Below, one piece after another: positions 53,845-63,166 of a stretch of DNA of 64,000 nucleotides. The stretch is from a bacterium (GTDB lineage: Bacteria; Planctomycetota; Planctomycetia; Pirellulales; Pirellulaceae). The stretch spans positions 62,001 through 126,000 of the forward strand of contig WGNR01000001.1 in NCBI GenBank assembly GCA_016124445.1. Direction: 5' to 3'. Both the position numbers and the translations under genes were made by a program. The notes under the pieces are model-generated. The model had not been told where the DNA came from, made no database searches, and saw only the letters and a list, made by a program, of their open reading frames with translations. Numbering within the stretch: the stretch's first letter is position 1; each line of letters begins with the position of its first letter.

Positions 53845-55313
53845 CAAGCCAATCGGTTTGGAGTCCGGCTCCGATTTTGGAGGCGGCCGAGAACTATCAA
53901 GGGCAGATTTTCGATCTCGACACCGGCCACAAGGTCTCGCCGGCCCAGTTCCATGCCATGCGTGCGCAATTGATCGCCACGCTGAAACAAAAAGGAATTG
54001 CGGCCGGAGATCGTGTGCTGGTAACGATTGCCAACGGTCCGATGTTTCCGATCGCCCTGACGGCGATTTTGGCGTGCGAAGCTTCGCCGCTGTTGGTGCA
54101 CGTGATGACGCCTGGTGCCGAGCTTGCTCGGTATGCCCAGCGTTTCGGCGTGAAGTGGCTGATCTCTGGCGGCGGAGGCGATCAGCAGGCTGAGTCGATT
54201 CTTGATCAGCATGGAATGCTTCTGATTGGCGACCATTGGAACTTGCTGTTAGGCCGGTTTCCGGAGCCCTCGAACATTCCTGGCCCCGAGCTGAAAGGCG
54301 TTCCGCTGCATCCGACGTCTGGATCGACTGGACTTCCCAAGATCGCGCTGCGTCCCGGCTTTCCGGCAATGGAAGAAGCCCGGCACTATACGGCTACCAT
54401 GGCAATTTGCGAAGACGATTGCCTGATGGCGATTCCGCCGATGAGCCATGCTTACGGCTATGGAGTCACCACGATGGTTCCGCTGCTGACCGGAGCCAGC
54501 ATCGTGACGACTGCCAAGTTCAGTATCAAGGCACTTGGCAACGTTCTGAAGGACCACCCGATCACCGTGCTGCCGATGGTTCCGGCCCATATTGATATCT
54601 TGCTATTCGGCGGTGAGATTGACTTCGGTCGTCTTCGCTGGCTGCTAACGGCCGGCTCGATGATGCCGCGTCGATCAGCTCAGCAGTTTCGCAAGAAGAC
54701 TGGTGTCGCGGTATGTCCTCTTTACGGCACGACTGAAACCGGGGGAATCTCTGTCGCTACCATCGCCGATGGAGAGGATGTTGACGGAAGAGTCGGCCCC
54801 TCGATGGAAGGTGTGGAAGTGCGAATTCACCCACCAGCCAATGCCGACGAATTGGGTTTGGAGCCTGGCGTTGGTAAGCTGCATATCAAGAGTTCGTCGA
54901 TGATGACCGGCTACCTGGCCGACAACGGCGAACTTTTGCAACCATTCAGCGAAGATGGATTCTTCGAGACCGGCGACATTGCCAAACTGGTCGAAGACGG
55001 AGTCATTCACCTGCGCGGCCGCACCGGTGAGATGATCAACGTGTTGGGCTTGAAGGTCGTCCCGTGTGAAGTCGAAGAAGTGATCGCCGCCATGCCTGGT
55101 GTGCGTGAAGTGAAGGTTTACGCAGGACAATTGGCATCCAAGGGCGAGATCGTCAAAGCAGCCGTCGCCGTCGAACCGGGGACCAATGAAACGGACGTTC
55201 GCGAGTACTGCAAAGCCAACCTGGTCTATTACAAGCGGCCCCAGGTCGTGACCATCGTCGAGCAGCTTCCCAGGAATCCGGCAGGTAAGATTCAAGTCAA
55301 GCAGCTTCCCTGA
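53829..55313 (+). CDS. AMP-dependent acyl/acid ligase
   Basis: 494 residues from the ATG at 53829 (AAGGGG upstream), within the end of the aminotransferase gene. ANL superfamily features: phosphate-binding PTSGSTGLPK, LYGTTETGG, GDIAKLVEDGVIHLRGRTGEMI, and the C-terminal catalytic lysine in NPAGKIQVKQ. It would activate a carboxylic acid as acyl-adenylate and transfer it to CoA or a carrier protein. No carrier protein is fused. Probable supplier of the acyl donor for the HHxxxDG enzyme encoded next. Confidence 0.9.
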   Translation: MPGTIASQSVWSPAPILEAAENYQGQIFDLDTGHKVSPAQFHAMRAQLIATLKQKGIAAGDRVLVTIANGPMFPIALTAILACEASPLLVHVMTPGAELARYAQRFGVKWLISGGGGDQQAESILDQHGMLLIGDHWNLLLGRFPEPSNIPGPELKGVPLHPTSGSTGLPKIALRPGFPAMEEARHYTATMAICEDDCLMAIPPMSHAYGYGVTTMVPLLTGASIVTTAKFSIKALGNVLKDHPITVLPMVPAHIDILLFGGEIDFGRLRWLLTAGSMMPRRSAQQFRKKTGVAVCPLYGTTETGGISVATIADGEDVDGRVGPSMEGVEVRIHPPANADELGLEPGVGKLHIKSSSMMTGYLADNGELLQPFSEDGFFETGDIAKLVEDGVIHLRGRTGEMINVLGLKVVPCEVEEVIAAMPGVREVKVYAGQLASKGEIVKAAVAVEPGTNETDVREYCKANLVYYKRPQVVTIVEQLPRNPAGKIQVKQLP

Positions 55314-55342
55314 GCTATCTCCACTCATCCGAGGAAACGGCC

Positions 55343-56743
55343 ATGTCCCAACTCGCTACCCAGCCGCTGGCTCTGTACAACGCGCAGTTGGCCGATTTCT
55401 TTCCCTTGCCGCTCTCTTCGGTCGAAAAGTTCATGTTCGCCGACGGGCGACCGCAGTACCCCATGATGTGCGACATGGAGATGCAACTCCAGGGCACGCT
55501 TCAGCGAGAGCCGTTCGAACAGGCGTTGGCCTTCGCGGTGGCTCGAGCTCCGTTTTTTCGCAGCATCATCGAAATCGACAAGAAACGGGGGCCGATCTGG
55601 CAACTGACCGATCGGATGCCAACGGTCGACTGGGACGACTACGGTGTGCCGTCGATCGATGGTTACGATGGCATGGTCGACCTGACGAAAGACCCTTCGC
55701 TTCGGATTTTCGTTCGCACTGGCAGCGAGCGGACTTCGATCCTGATGCATTTCCATCATGCCGCCTCGGATGGCGTTGGAGCAGTCGCGTTCGTCGAAGA
55801 CTTTTTGACCGCCTACCACAACGCAATCCCAGGCACCGAGTACGTCGAACCAAGAGCGTGGGAGCCAGAGCGTCTTCTGAATCGCTGCCGCAGCGCACTC
55901 GAAAACCCCGGCTGGCGACGCGGCCTGTACGACATGTACTGTGGAATCTATGGAGCCACCAACTTCTTCATGCAGCGACCGCTGCCGATGATCGGGCACG
56001 CAAACCCCTTGCCGGAAGATGCCCAGCGCAAGCAAACCGGCATGATCACCCAAGCGGTTGCCCCCGACGCCACACTCGCGCTGCGGAAGTGGACCTCGGA
56101 ACAAAAAGTAACCGTCAACGATCTGCTGCTGCGTGACTTGTTCGTGACGCTGCGTGAATGGATGATCGATCGCGGTGTGGATGTCGGATCGCGTTACCTG
56201 CGAATCTTGATGCCGCAAAACCTCCGTTCACGCGGCGATGGCAGCATGCCGACGACCAACGATGTCGGCTTTGCGTTTCTGGCTCGCCGTGGTTCGATGA
56301 TTTCCAAACCTCAACAGCTGCTGGAGTCGCTGGCTCCCGAGACCGCCGCGATTCGCCAACAGAACCTATCAAGGCACTTCATCGGCGGGCTGGAAGTCGT
56401 CCAGGCGCTCGGACTGCTCGATCGCATGCTCAACGGTTCGTCCTGCTTCGCGACGGCCGTGCTGACAAACTTCGGCAACGCCTGGCGACGTTTTCAATCT
56501 AAACTACCCATCACCGACAATGGCCTGGTGGTTGGCGATATGGTTTACGACGGCCTGACGGCGGTGCCTCCCTGTCGGCCTCACACGTCCGGGGTGTTTT
56601 GCGTCTGCACGACTTCTGATCAAATCTCCATCAGCCTGAAGCATGACCCGTTCCACTTCACCGTCGACGAATCGCAGGAACTTCTGGCTCGCTTTGTCCA
56701 GCAGATCACTCGCAGCGCCGGTGGTCCTTCCGCGAACGCGTAG
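55343..56743 (+). CDS. Condensation-domain-like acyltransferase (HHxxxDG family)
   Basis: 466 residues, a two-lobed chloramphenicol-acetyltransferase fold. The catalytic motif HHAASDG is at 138-144. Members include NRPS condensation domains, PapA5-type acyltransferases and alcohol acetyltransferases; they join an activated acyl group to an amine or alcohol. A later structural motif resembles the DFGW region weakly. As a stand-alone enzyme at the end of the operon, after an aminotransferase and an acyl ligase, it is the likely final acylation step. Followed by a terminator. Confidence 0.8.
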   Translation: MSQLATQPLALYNAQLADFFPLPLSSVEKFMFADGRPQYPMMCDMEMQLQGTLQREPFEQALAFAVARAPFFRSIIEIDKKRGPIWQLTDRMPTVDWDDYGVPSIDGYDGMVDLTKDPSLRIFVRTGSERTSILMHFHHAASDGVGAVAFVEDFLTAYHNAIPGTEYVEPRAWEPERLLNRCRSALENPGWRRGLYDMYCGIYGATNFFMQRPLPMIGHANPLPEDAQRKQTGMITQAVAPDATLALRKWTSEQKVTVNDLLLRDLFVTLREWMIDRGVDVGSRYLRILMPQNLRSRGDGSMPTTNDVGFAFLARRGSMISKPQQLLESLAPETAAIRQQNLSRHFIGGLEVVQALGLLDRMLNGSSCFATAVLTNFGNAWRRFQSKLPITDNGLVVGDMVYDGLTAVPPCRPHTSGVFCVCTTSDQISISLKHDPFHFTVDESQELLARFVQQITRSAGGPSANA

Positions 56744-56760
56744 GCTTCGCCTATCATAGA

Positions 56761-56796
56761 GGGCATCCTGTTTCCTAGTTGATGCCCGCTTCTTTT
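56761..56796 (+). terminator. Terminator after the lipid/polyketide operon
   Basis: GGGCATC (56761-56767) and GATGCCC (56781-56787) form a perfect GC-rich 7-bp stem with a 13-nt loop, followed by GCTTCTTTT. It begins 18 bases after the condensation-like gene and ends just before the oxoprolinase ATG, so it separates the two transcripts. Confidence 0.65.
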
Positions 56797-56812
56797 GCCG
56801 ATTGGTTTGCTC

Positions 56813-59800
56813 ATGCGACCGGAGTTCTGGATTGACGTCGGAGGGACGTTCACCGATTGCCTGATGAGCTTGCCTGGCCGGCCGACCAGTCGCCACAAAG
56901 TTCTCAGCTCTGGCATCATGCAGGGAAGCGTCGGCTCCGGCAGCCGCGCGGATTGCATAATCGATCCGATTCGACGCAACGATCCGCCGAAGATTTGGTG
57001 TGGCTACGATCTGCGTCTGCTCGATTCCAACGGCTCGCCGCTAGAAACACAACAAGTCACCGATTTCGATCCGGCAACCGGCGAAATACGGTTGGCCAAT
57101 CCGCTGCAGTCGGAGCTGACTCCCGGCATGGTCTACCAGTTGGATGGCCACGAGCAGGCACCACTGCTGGCAATTCGCTACGCGTTGGGGCTCAACCTGC
57201 ACGATGCCATCCCGGAGGTCGACGTACGACTCGGAACGACCCGCGGGACTAATGCCCTGCTGACACGCACAGGTGCTTCGGTCGGCCTGGTAGTGACCGA
57301 AGGGTTCGCAGATGTTCTCGATATCGGCAATCAAAGTCGGCCTCATCTGTTTGAGCTCAACATTCGCAAACCGACATCCCTGGTTACCCGCAAAGTAGAA
57401 ATCCGCGAACGCCTCGATGCGGAAGGACACGTGCTACTGCGGCTCGATGAAGCAGTGGTCGAAAACCAACTGAAAGAACTTTATGCCACCGGGATTCGCT
57501 CGCTGGCAATCTGCCTGCTGCATGCCTATCGCGAGCCGGCGCACGAGCTAGTCGTGAAGCGAATCGCCGAGCGGATCGGCTTCGAGAACGTCAGCATGTC
57601 ACACGCGGTGGCTTCGCTGATCAAAATCGTTTCGCGGGGCGATACCACCGTGGTCGATGCGTATCTGAACCCGATTCTGCAGGACTATCTCAGCCGCATT
57701 CAAGCAAAGCTGGCCGTCGGCAGCCGGTTGCGGCTATTGACCTCGGCGGGCGGCCTGGTCGCTTCCCAGGCATTCTCCGGAAAAGACAGCATCCTTTCCG
57801 GGCCAGCCGGCGGCGTGGTTGGTTTTGCCGCGGCTGCCAAAGCGGCGGGCTTCGATCAAGCGATTGGTTTCGACATGGGGGGTACCAGCACCGACGTTTC
57901 GCGGTACGACGGCACCTACCAGCGGCAATTTGAAACGGAGAAAGCTGGCGTGCGAATCGTCGCTCCGATGATGGCAATCGAAACGGTCGCGGCCGGGGGC
58001 GGTTCGATTTGCCAGTTCGATGGCGTGAAGCTGACCGTCGGGCCAGCGAGTGCCGGTGCCGACCCTGGCCCGGCGTGCTATGGCCGCGGAGGACCGCTGA
58101 CGGTCACCGATATCAACTTCGCCTTGGGAAAGCTGAAAGCGGCCCGGCTTCCTTTTCCGCTCGACCATTCAGCGGTGCAAAGACGTTTGTCCGAAGTTTG
58201 CGATCAGGTCCAATCCGCCACCAGCCAGCGACCGGAACCGCTGGAACTGGCGGCTGGCTTCCTTGAGATCGCCAACGCCAACATCGCCGATGCGATCCGC
58301 ACGATCTCGGTGGCTCAAGGTTATGACCCAAGACATTATCTGCTGGTTCCCTTCGGCGGTGCTGCCGGACAGCATGCGTGTGCCGTGGCAAACCTGCTTG
58401 GGGCGACCGAACTGCTGCTTCACCCGAGCGCAGGCATCTTAAGCGCCGTCGGAATCGGTGCGGCCGAGACGACAAGATTCGCGACCCGGCCGTTTTACGT
58501 TTTGCTGGAAGATGCGGTTGGCCAACTTGATCAAGCCCTCCACGAACTACGCCAAGAGGCTCTGCTTCAGATTGCGGAAGAAGGTGTCGACGCCGACGCG
58601 GTCGAGTTCCACGAACAGGTCGAACTGCGTTACCGCGGCCTCGAGGCTTCGTTGACCATTGACGCGTCCCCGACCACCGATCTGGCCCAGCGTTACCATG
58701 CGGAGCATCATCGCCGTTATGGCTATGACCGTCCCCAGCAGCAAGTCGAGATCGTCGCCGCGCGGGTCGAAGCGCGCCGCCACGTTCAAACGGATGTGGA
58801 AGCAAGCCAATCTGCGCCGGCCTACAGTCCTGTGCCGCTAGAAACACTCGGCGTGATGTTCGGTCGCGAAGAGGTTGCTACGGTAGTGTACGATCGCGAT
58901 CAGCTTTTGCCTGGGGCAAAGCTTATCGGTCCTTGCCTAATCACGGAATCGCTGGCCACCACGGTGATTGATCCTGGGTGGGAAGCGGAAATGCTCAGTG
59001 GCGGCGAACTGTTGGCCCGCCGGACCGAAGATGCCGCGTCGTCTTCAGCGACCGAATTGGCAAGCAAAGCCGATCAGGCCGACCCGGTGCTGCTGGAGAT
59101 CTTGAACAACCGCTTCGCCGCCATCGCCGAGCAAATGGGCGTCGCCCTGCAAAACACGTCGGTCAGTGTGAACGTCAAGGAACGTCTCGACTTCAGTTGC
59201 GCATTGTTCACCGCAGTAGGGGACCTGATTGCGAATGCTCCGCACATTCCGGTTCACCTCGGTGCCATGTCAGAAACGGTGAAAGCAACCCTCCAGCGGC
59301 ACCCGAGCATGCAGCCAGGGGATGTATTCGTGACGAACGATCCTTACCGGGGTGGTTCGCACTTGCCCGACGTGACGGTCATCTCCCCTTTCTTCGCCAA
59401 TAACAGCGATCCCCAGCCAACGTTTTTTGTCGCCAGCCGCGCCCACCATGCCGAGATCGGCGGAATCGCGGCCGGTTCGATGCCTTCCGGCTCGACCAAC
59501 CTGGCCGAAGAAGGCGTGCTGATCGACAACATTCGCTTGTTCGAGGCGGGCACACCTCGCTGGGAGATGCTGGAACAAATTCTCACCAACGCCCCCTACC
59601 CTTCCCGCAAGCCGGCAGACAATGTCTCGGACATTGCCGCCCAGATCGCGGCCAATCATCGCGGAATCGATGACCTACAGCGAATGATCGAGCAGCATGG
59701 GCTGGAGTTGGTCAAATCGTATGCCGGGCACATCCAGGAAGCCGCTTCGCGAAAGACCCGAGCCGCACTCGCCAAGATCCCGGATGGCGAGTACCGCTTC

Positions 59801-60634
59801 GAAGATCACCTGGACGACGGTGCGCCGATTTGCGTTGCGATCACGTTGACCGGCGATACCGCCAAGATCGATTTCACCGGCACCGGCCCCGTGCTGCCAG
59901 GCAACTTGAACGCCAATCGCGCGATTGTCACTGCGGCGGTCATGTATTGTCTGCGCTGCCTGTTGAACGAAGACATCCCGCTAAATCAAGGCGTGCTCCA
60001 GCCGGTCGAAATCGTTCTGCCGGAATGCCTGTTGAATCCACCTCGCCGCGAATTACCGGCCGAGTGTGCCGCGGTCGCGGGTGGCAACGTGGAAACCTCG
60101 CAGCGTGTGGTGGATGTCCTGCTGGGCGCGTTATCCCTGGCGGCGGCCAGCCAGGGCACGATGAACAACCTGACCTTCGGCGACAACACGTTCGGATACC
60201 ACGAGACGATCTGCGGCGGCTCAGGGGCAACCGCCACGGCCGATGGCGCTTCGGCCGTGCATACCCACATGACCAACACGCGGCTGACCGATGTCGAAGT
60301 GTTCGAGTTACGGTTCCCTGCCAGGATTCGCCGTTTTGAAATCCGGCGCGGCTCGGGCGGAAAAGGAAAACATTGCGGCGGTGATGGGATCGTGCGCGAG
60401 ATTGAATTCCTAAAGTCACTCGACGTTTCGCTTCTCACGCAAAGGCGCGGACCATACCCGCCTTATGGTCTTCAGGGGGGCGAACCAGGTGCATGCGGCG
60501 AGAACATCTTGCGGAAAGTCGGCGAGCCCGAGGTTCGGTTAAGAAACATCGCCAGCTTCCAAGTGTCCCCCGGAGACGTACTTATTTTGAAAACTCCTGG
60601 CGGCGGTGGCTGGCAGGCGGCCGAATCAAAGTAA
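56813..60634 (+). CDS. Fused 5-oxoprolinase / hydantoinase A+B (HyuA-HyuB)
   Basis: 1273 residues from the ATG at 56813. First half is the HyuA ATPase: [12 protein letters not shown] at the start, [30 protein letters not shown] and [13 protein letters not shown]. Second half is Hyu[34 protein letters not shown] and [16 protein letters not shown]. The combined length equals ATP-dependent 5-oxoprolinases (OplAH), which open 5-oxoproline to glutamate; hydantoin or acetone-type substrates remain possible for this family. It sits behind a terminator, so it may not belong to the lipid operon despite the adjacency. No regulator is seen. Confidence 0.92.
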   Translation: MRPEFWIDVGGTFTDCLMSLPGRPTSRHKVLSSGIMQGSVGSGSRADCIIDPIRRNDPPKIWCGYDLRLLDSNGSPLETQQVTDFDPATGEIRLANPLQSELTPGMVYQLDGHEQAPLLAIRYALGLNLHDAIPEVDVRLGTTRGTNALLTRTGASVGLVVTEGFADVLDIGNQSRPHLFELNIRKPTSLVTRKVEIRERLDAEGHVLLRLDEAVVENQLKELYATGIRSLAICLLHAYREPAHELVVKRIAERIGFENVSMSHAVASLIKIVSRGDTTVVDAYLNPILQDYLSRIQAKLAVGSRLRLLTSAGGLVASQAFSGKDSILSGPAGGVVGFAAAAKAAGFDQAIGFDMGGTSTDVSRYDGTYQRQFETEKAGVRIVAPMMAIETVAAGGGSICQFDGVKLTVGPASAGADPGPACYGRGGPLTVTDINFALGKLKAARLPFPLDHSAVQRRLSEVCDQVQSATSQRPEPLELAAGFLEIANANIADAIRTISVAQGYDPRHYLLVPFGGAAGQHACAVANLLGATELLLHPSAGILSAVGIGAAETTRFATRPFYVLLEDAVGQLDQALHELRQEALLQIAEEGVDADAVEFHEQVELRYRGLEASLTIDASPTTDLAQRYHAEHHRRYGYDRPQQQVEIVAARVEARRHVQTDVEASQSAPAYSPVPLETLGVMFGREEVATVVYDRDQLLPGAKLIGPCLITESLATTVIDPGWEAEMLSGGELLARRTEDAASSSATELASKADQADPVLLEILNNRFAAIAEQMGVALQNTSVSVNVKERLDFSCALFTAVGDLIANAPHIPVHLGAMSETVKATLQRHPSMQPGDVFVTNDPYRGGSHLPDVTVISPFFANNSDPQPTFFVASRAHHAEIGGIAAGSMPSGSTNLAEEGVLIDNIRLFEAGTPRWEMLEQILTNAPYPSRKPADNVSDIAAQIAANHRGIDDLQRMIEQHGLELVKSYAGHIQEAASRKTRAALAKIPDGEYRFEDHLDDGAPICVAITLTGDTAKIDFTGTGPVLPGNLNANRAIVTAAVMYCLRCLLNEDIPLNQGVLQPVEIVLPECLLNPPRRELPAECAAVAGGNVETSQRVVDVLLGALSLAAASQGTMNNLTFGDNTFGYHETICGGSGATATADGASAVHTHMTNTRLTDVEVFELRFPARIRRFEIRRGSGGKGKHCGGDGIVREIEFLKSLDVSLLTQRRGPYPPYGLQGGEPGACGENILRKVGEPEVRLRNIASFQVSPGDVLILKTPGGGGWQAAESK

Positions 60635-60907
60635 GAAGCTTCGACCGCGACAGACGGCCGCTGGAGAAGAATGCACCAGTGTGGCGTAAGTTCTACCAAG
60701 AGGCTCCTGGAGCTTTTGGGCAACTCGGGGACATGCTCGGGCCATCTCTCAGAAAGTTTTCGTCACATCTCGGCCACTTTCTGCCCGTCAGTCATGCGAT
60801 CGAAGCCATACCCCTTGAGTTGCAATTCACCGCGACAGTGATTGGTACACGAAATGCTCTCTTAGTAAGGTGGAACTACCCATAGCCTTGCCAAAAAGGA
60901 GGTTGCC

Positions 60908-61351
60908 ATGTCGACTTCATCGAACCCATCCACAGTGCTAGATCTTCCAGGATTGGGTGAACCGACCTTGGTCCACAACCTGCACTCGAAACTAGTCAGC
61001 CCATTTCAGGCCGATGCCCAATACTTGCGTCTGGATACCGAACAGACAATCACGGAGCAATCCGCGGCCGGGGAAATGATCCTGTTTTGTGTCTCAGGTC
61101 AGCTGGAGATTACCGTCGGAATGCATCACCAGGTATTCGAGCCGAATCAAATCGTCCATGTGAACGAAGGCACAAAGTTCGAATTGACCGCCAATCAGGA
61201 GAGCGCCGTATTGATTGTGTCGTTGATCGCCAATCCGGTTCCTCAAAAGATTATTGAGGTACAGATCACCGAAAAGGATCAAATTGAAGAAGCGTCCGAG
61301 GAATCGTTCCCGGCGAGCGATCCTCCCAGCTTCAACGCGACAACCACGTAG
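60908..61351 (+). CDS. Cupin domain protein with acidic C-terminal motif
   Basis: 147 residues, ATG behind AAAGGAGG. A single cupin barrel (about 25-115) with GEMILFCVSGQLEITVG and EPNQIVHVNEGTKFEL, in which the expected metal-binding histidines are mostly missing, so it may not be enzymatic. The C-terminus has EEASEESFPASDPPSF, a short motif also found at the tail of many small bacterial stress-related proteins; its role is unknown. Precedes the dehydrogenase gene by 60 bases and may share its transcript. The 273 bases upstream hold no gene I can support. Confidence 0.75.
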   Translation: MSTSSNPSTVLDLPGLGEPTLVHNLHSKLVSPFQADAQYLRLDTEQTITEQSAAGEMILFCVSGQLEITVGMHHQVFEPNQIVHVNEGTKFELTANQESAVLIVSLIANPVPQKIIEVQITEKDQIEEASEESFPASDPPSFNATTT

Positions 61352-61411
61352 TCGCGCAGTCATTAGCGATCGACCACGAATGGGTCGATCCTCTAGGAAA
61401 GGAGCATTTCA

Positions 61412-62434
61412 ATGGCTACCGCCGACGTTCAGTCAGGTACGGAAACTGCCATGATGGAGGCCGTCGTATTGCAGCAGTACGGCGGCGCGGAAAAGCTGAA
61501 GCTGACTTCGATTCCGCGACCCAAGATCACCGCCGATCAGATTCTTATTCGCGTGCACGCGGCGAGCGTGAACCCGATCGACTGGAAGCTGCGAAAAGGG
61601 ATGCTCAAATGGTTCATGCCAGACCAATTGCCGGCGGTGCTCGGTTTTGACGTCGCCGGTGAGGTCGCCCAGGTCGGTTACAGCGCCAAACAGCAAGGCT
61701 GGAACGAAGGGGACCGGGTGATGGCGTTTTCCGACCGAACCGTCGGAGGCTGCTATGCAGAGTTTGTCGCGGTGAATGCGAAATACGTCGTACCCAAGCC
61801 GCAAGGTTTCTCGTTCGAGGAAGCTGCCGGCATTCCGCTTGCCGCGACAACGGCCTGGAAGTCGCTGGTCAAACTTGGCCAGCTTCGCTCTGGAGATGAG
61901 GTGTTGATCAACGGCGCCTCGGGAGGTGTCGGCACGTTTGCAGTACAGATCGCTAAAGCCTTGGGCGCGCATGTCATGGCTGTTTGCAGCGAGGCCAACC
62001 ATGAGCTAGTTCGGGGATTGGGCGCGGACGAGTTGATCGATTACCACGCCACCAATTTCACTCGAATTGGGCGTGAATTCGACATTGTCTTTGACGCCGT
62101 CAGTAGTTCGTCGTTTTTGGAATGCCGCCGACTCCTTAAGCCCAACGGGCATTATGTTGCAACCCTGCCCTCGGTCGAGAATGTCGGCTTCTCGGTTTTC
62201 TCGAAGTTCCAGAAGCAATCTTGCCACATCGTGCTGGCACGTCCAGATCACGATATTCTGAAGGCCCTGGCATCGTTGGCCAATGAAGGCAAGCTTCGTA
62301 CGATCGTCGATTCCGTTTATCCGCTGACCGACGTCATTGCAGCCCATCAAAAGAGCGAGACAGGGCATGTCGTCGGTAAAGTGATCTTGAATGTCGTTCC
62401 GGACGCTTCGTACCAGGAATCGGATCAGGATTGA
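61412..62434 (+). CDS. NADPH:quinone reductase-like zinc-type alcohol dehydrogenase
   Basis: 340 residues of the medium-chain dehydrogenase superfamily, with good ribosome site (GGAAAGGAG). Typical segments: VHAASVNPIDWKLRKG, LGFDVAGEVAQVG, GDEVLINGASGGVGTFAVQIAKALGA (NADP-binding). Zinc-ligand cysteines are absent, as in the QOR subgroup. It reduces quinones or enones; the substrate is unknown. A strong terminator lies 30 bases beyond the gene. Confidence 0.9.
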   Translation: MATADVQSGTETAMMEAVVLQQYGGAEKLKLTSIPRPKITADQILIRVHAASVNPIDWKLRKGMLKWFMPDQLPAVLGFDVAGEVAQVGYSAKQQGWNEGDRVMAFSDRTVGGCYAEFVAVNAKYVVPKPQGFSFEEAAGIPLAATTAWKSLVKLGQLRSGDEVLINGASGGVGTFAVQIAKALGAHVMAVCSEANHELVRGLGADELIDYHATNFTRIGREFDIVFDAVSSSSFLECRRLLKPNGHYVATLPSVENVGFSVFSKFQKQSCHIVLARPDHDILKALASLANEGKLRTIVDSVYPLTDVIAAHQKSETGHVVGKVILNVVPDASYQESDQD

Positions 62435-62464
62435 TCAAGGTAAATCACCGCAGTTCCCCGCGGG

Positions 62465-62505
62465 GGCAGCATATCTCGCCAGAGAATATGCTGCCTTTCT
62501 TTTTT
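62465..62505 (+). terminator. Intrinsic terminator after the quinone reductase-like gene
   Basis: GGCAGCATAT (62465-62474) and its complement ATATGCTGCC (62486-62495) form a perfect 10-bp stem with an 11-nt loop, followed directly by TTTCTTTTTT. This is a textbook rho-independent terminator. Confidence 0.9.
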
Positions 62506-62671
62506 GGTGCCTGAATTCCCAGGAATCGGCCGTGAAGTCGCTTTTTTCGCCGTTGGCTTGATGGCATCCCGGTGCGAAAAGTTGCATTTCGGGGTACCAT
62601 TTGTCCTTTGGAACATTCCCGCCAAGCTGGGCGGGCAGCCAAACGCTTATTGATTGAAGAAAGAGCCAGGA

Positions 62672-63166
62672 ATGTCGCAAGATCCCCAGCCATTGGTGGG
62701 CGTCATCATGGGCAGCAAGTCGGACTGGGAAACCATGAAGCAGGCCTGCGATGTCTTAGAGTCGTTCGACGTGCCATACGAAAAACGGGTCGTCTCGGCC
62801 CATCGTACGCCTGCCTGGATGAACGAATATGCGACTACCGCCGTTAGCCGCGGATTGAAGATCATTATCGCCGGCGCCGGCGGTGCGGCTCACTTGCCGG
62901 GGATGGTGGCCTCGCAAACAACGTTGCCGGTGCTGGGCGTGCCGGTGAAAAGCCGGGCCCTCTCCGGACTCGATTCGCTTCTTTCGATTGTCCAGATGCC
63001 GGGCGGTATTCCAGTCGGAACGCTGGCCATCGGTGACGCTGGAGCCAAAAACGCCGGATTGCTGGCAGTAAGAATCCTGGCGACCACCGACAACAAGCTT
63101 CAAAAGCGGTTGGCTGAATTTCAGGAAGAACAAACCAAAAAGGTCCTGGAGGACTCGCAGCTGTGA
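62672..63166 (+). CDS. purE: N5-carboxyaminoimidazole ribonucleotide mutase
   Basis: 164 residues from the ATG at 62672; a TTG six codons earlier is in frame but less likely. Class I Pur[20 protein letters not shown] with the catalytic histidine, and [14 protein letters not shown]. It converts N5-CAIR, the product of PurK, into CAIR in purine synthesis. The stop overlaps the purK start by 3-4 bases (GTGA), so the two are translationally coupled. Confidence 0.96.
   Translation: MSQDPQPLVGVIMGSKSDWETMKQACDVLESFDVPYEKRVVSAHRTPAWMNEYATTAVSRGLKIIIAGAGGAAHLPGMVASQTTLPVLGVPVKSRALSGLDSLLSIVQMPGGIPVGTLAIGDAGAKNAGLLAVRILATTDNKLQKRLAEFQEEQTKKVLEDSQL

Noticed and set aside
52759..54369. 536-residue open frame on the minus strand
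   Set aside because: Lies opposite the aminotransferase and ligase genes, both of which have full catalytic motifs; no recognisable protein on the minus strand.
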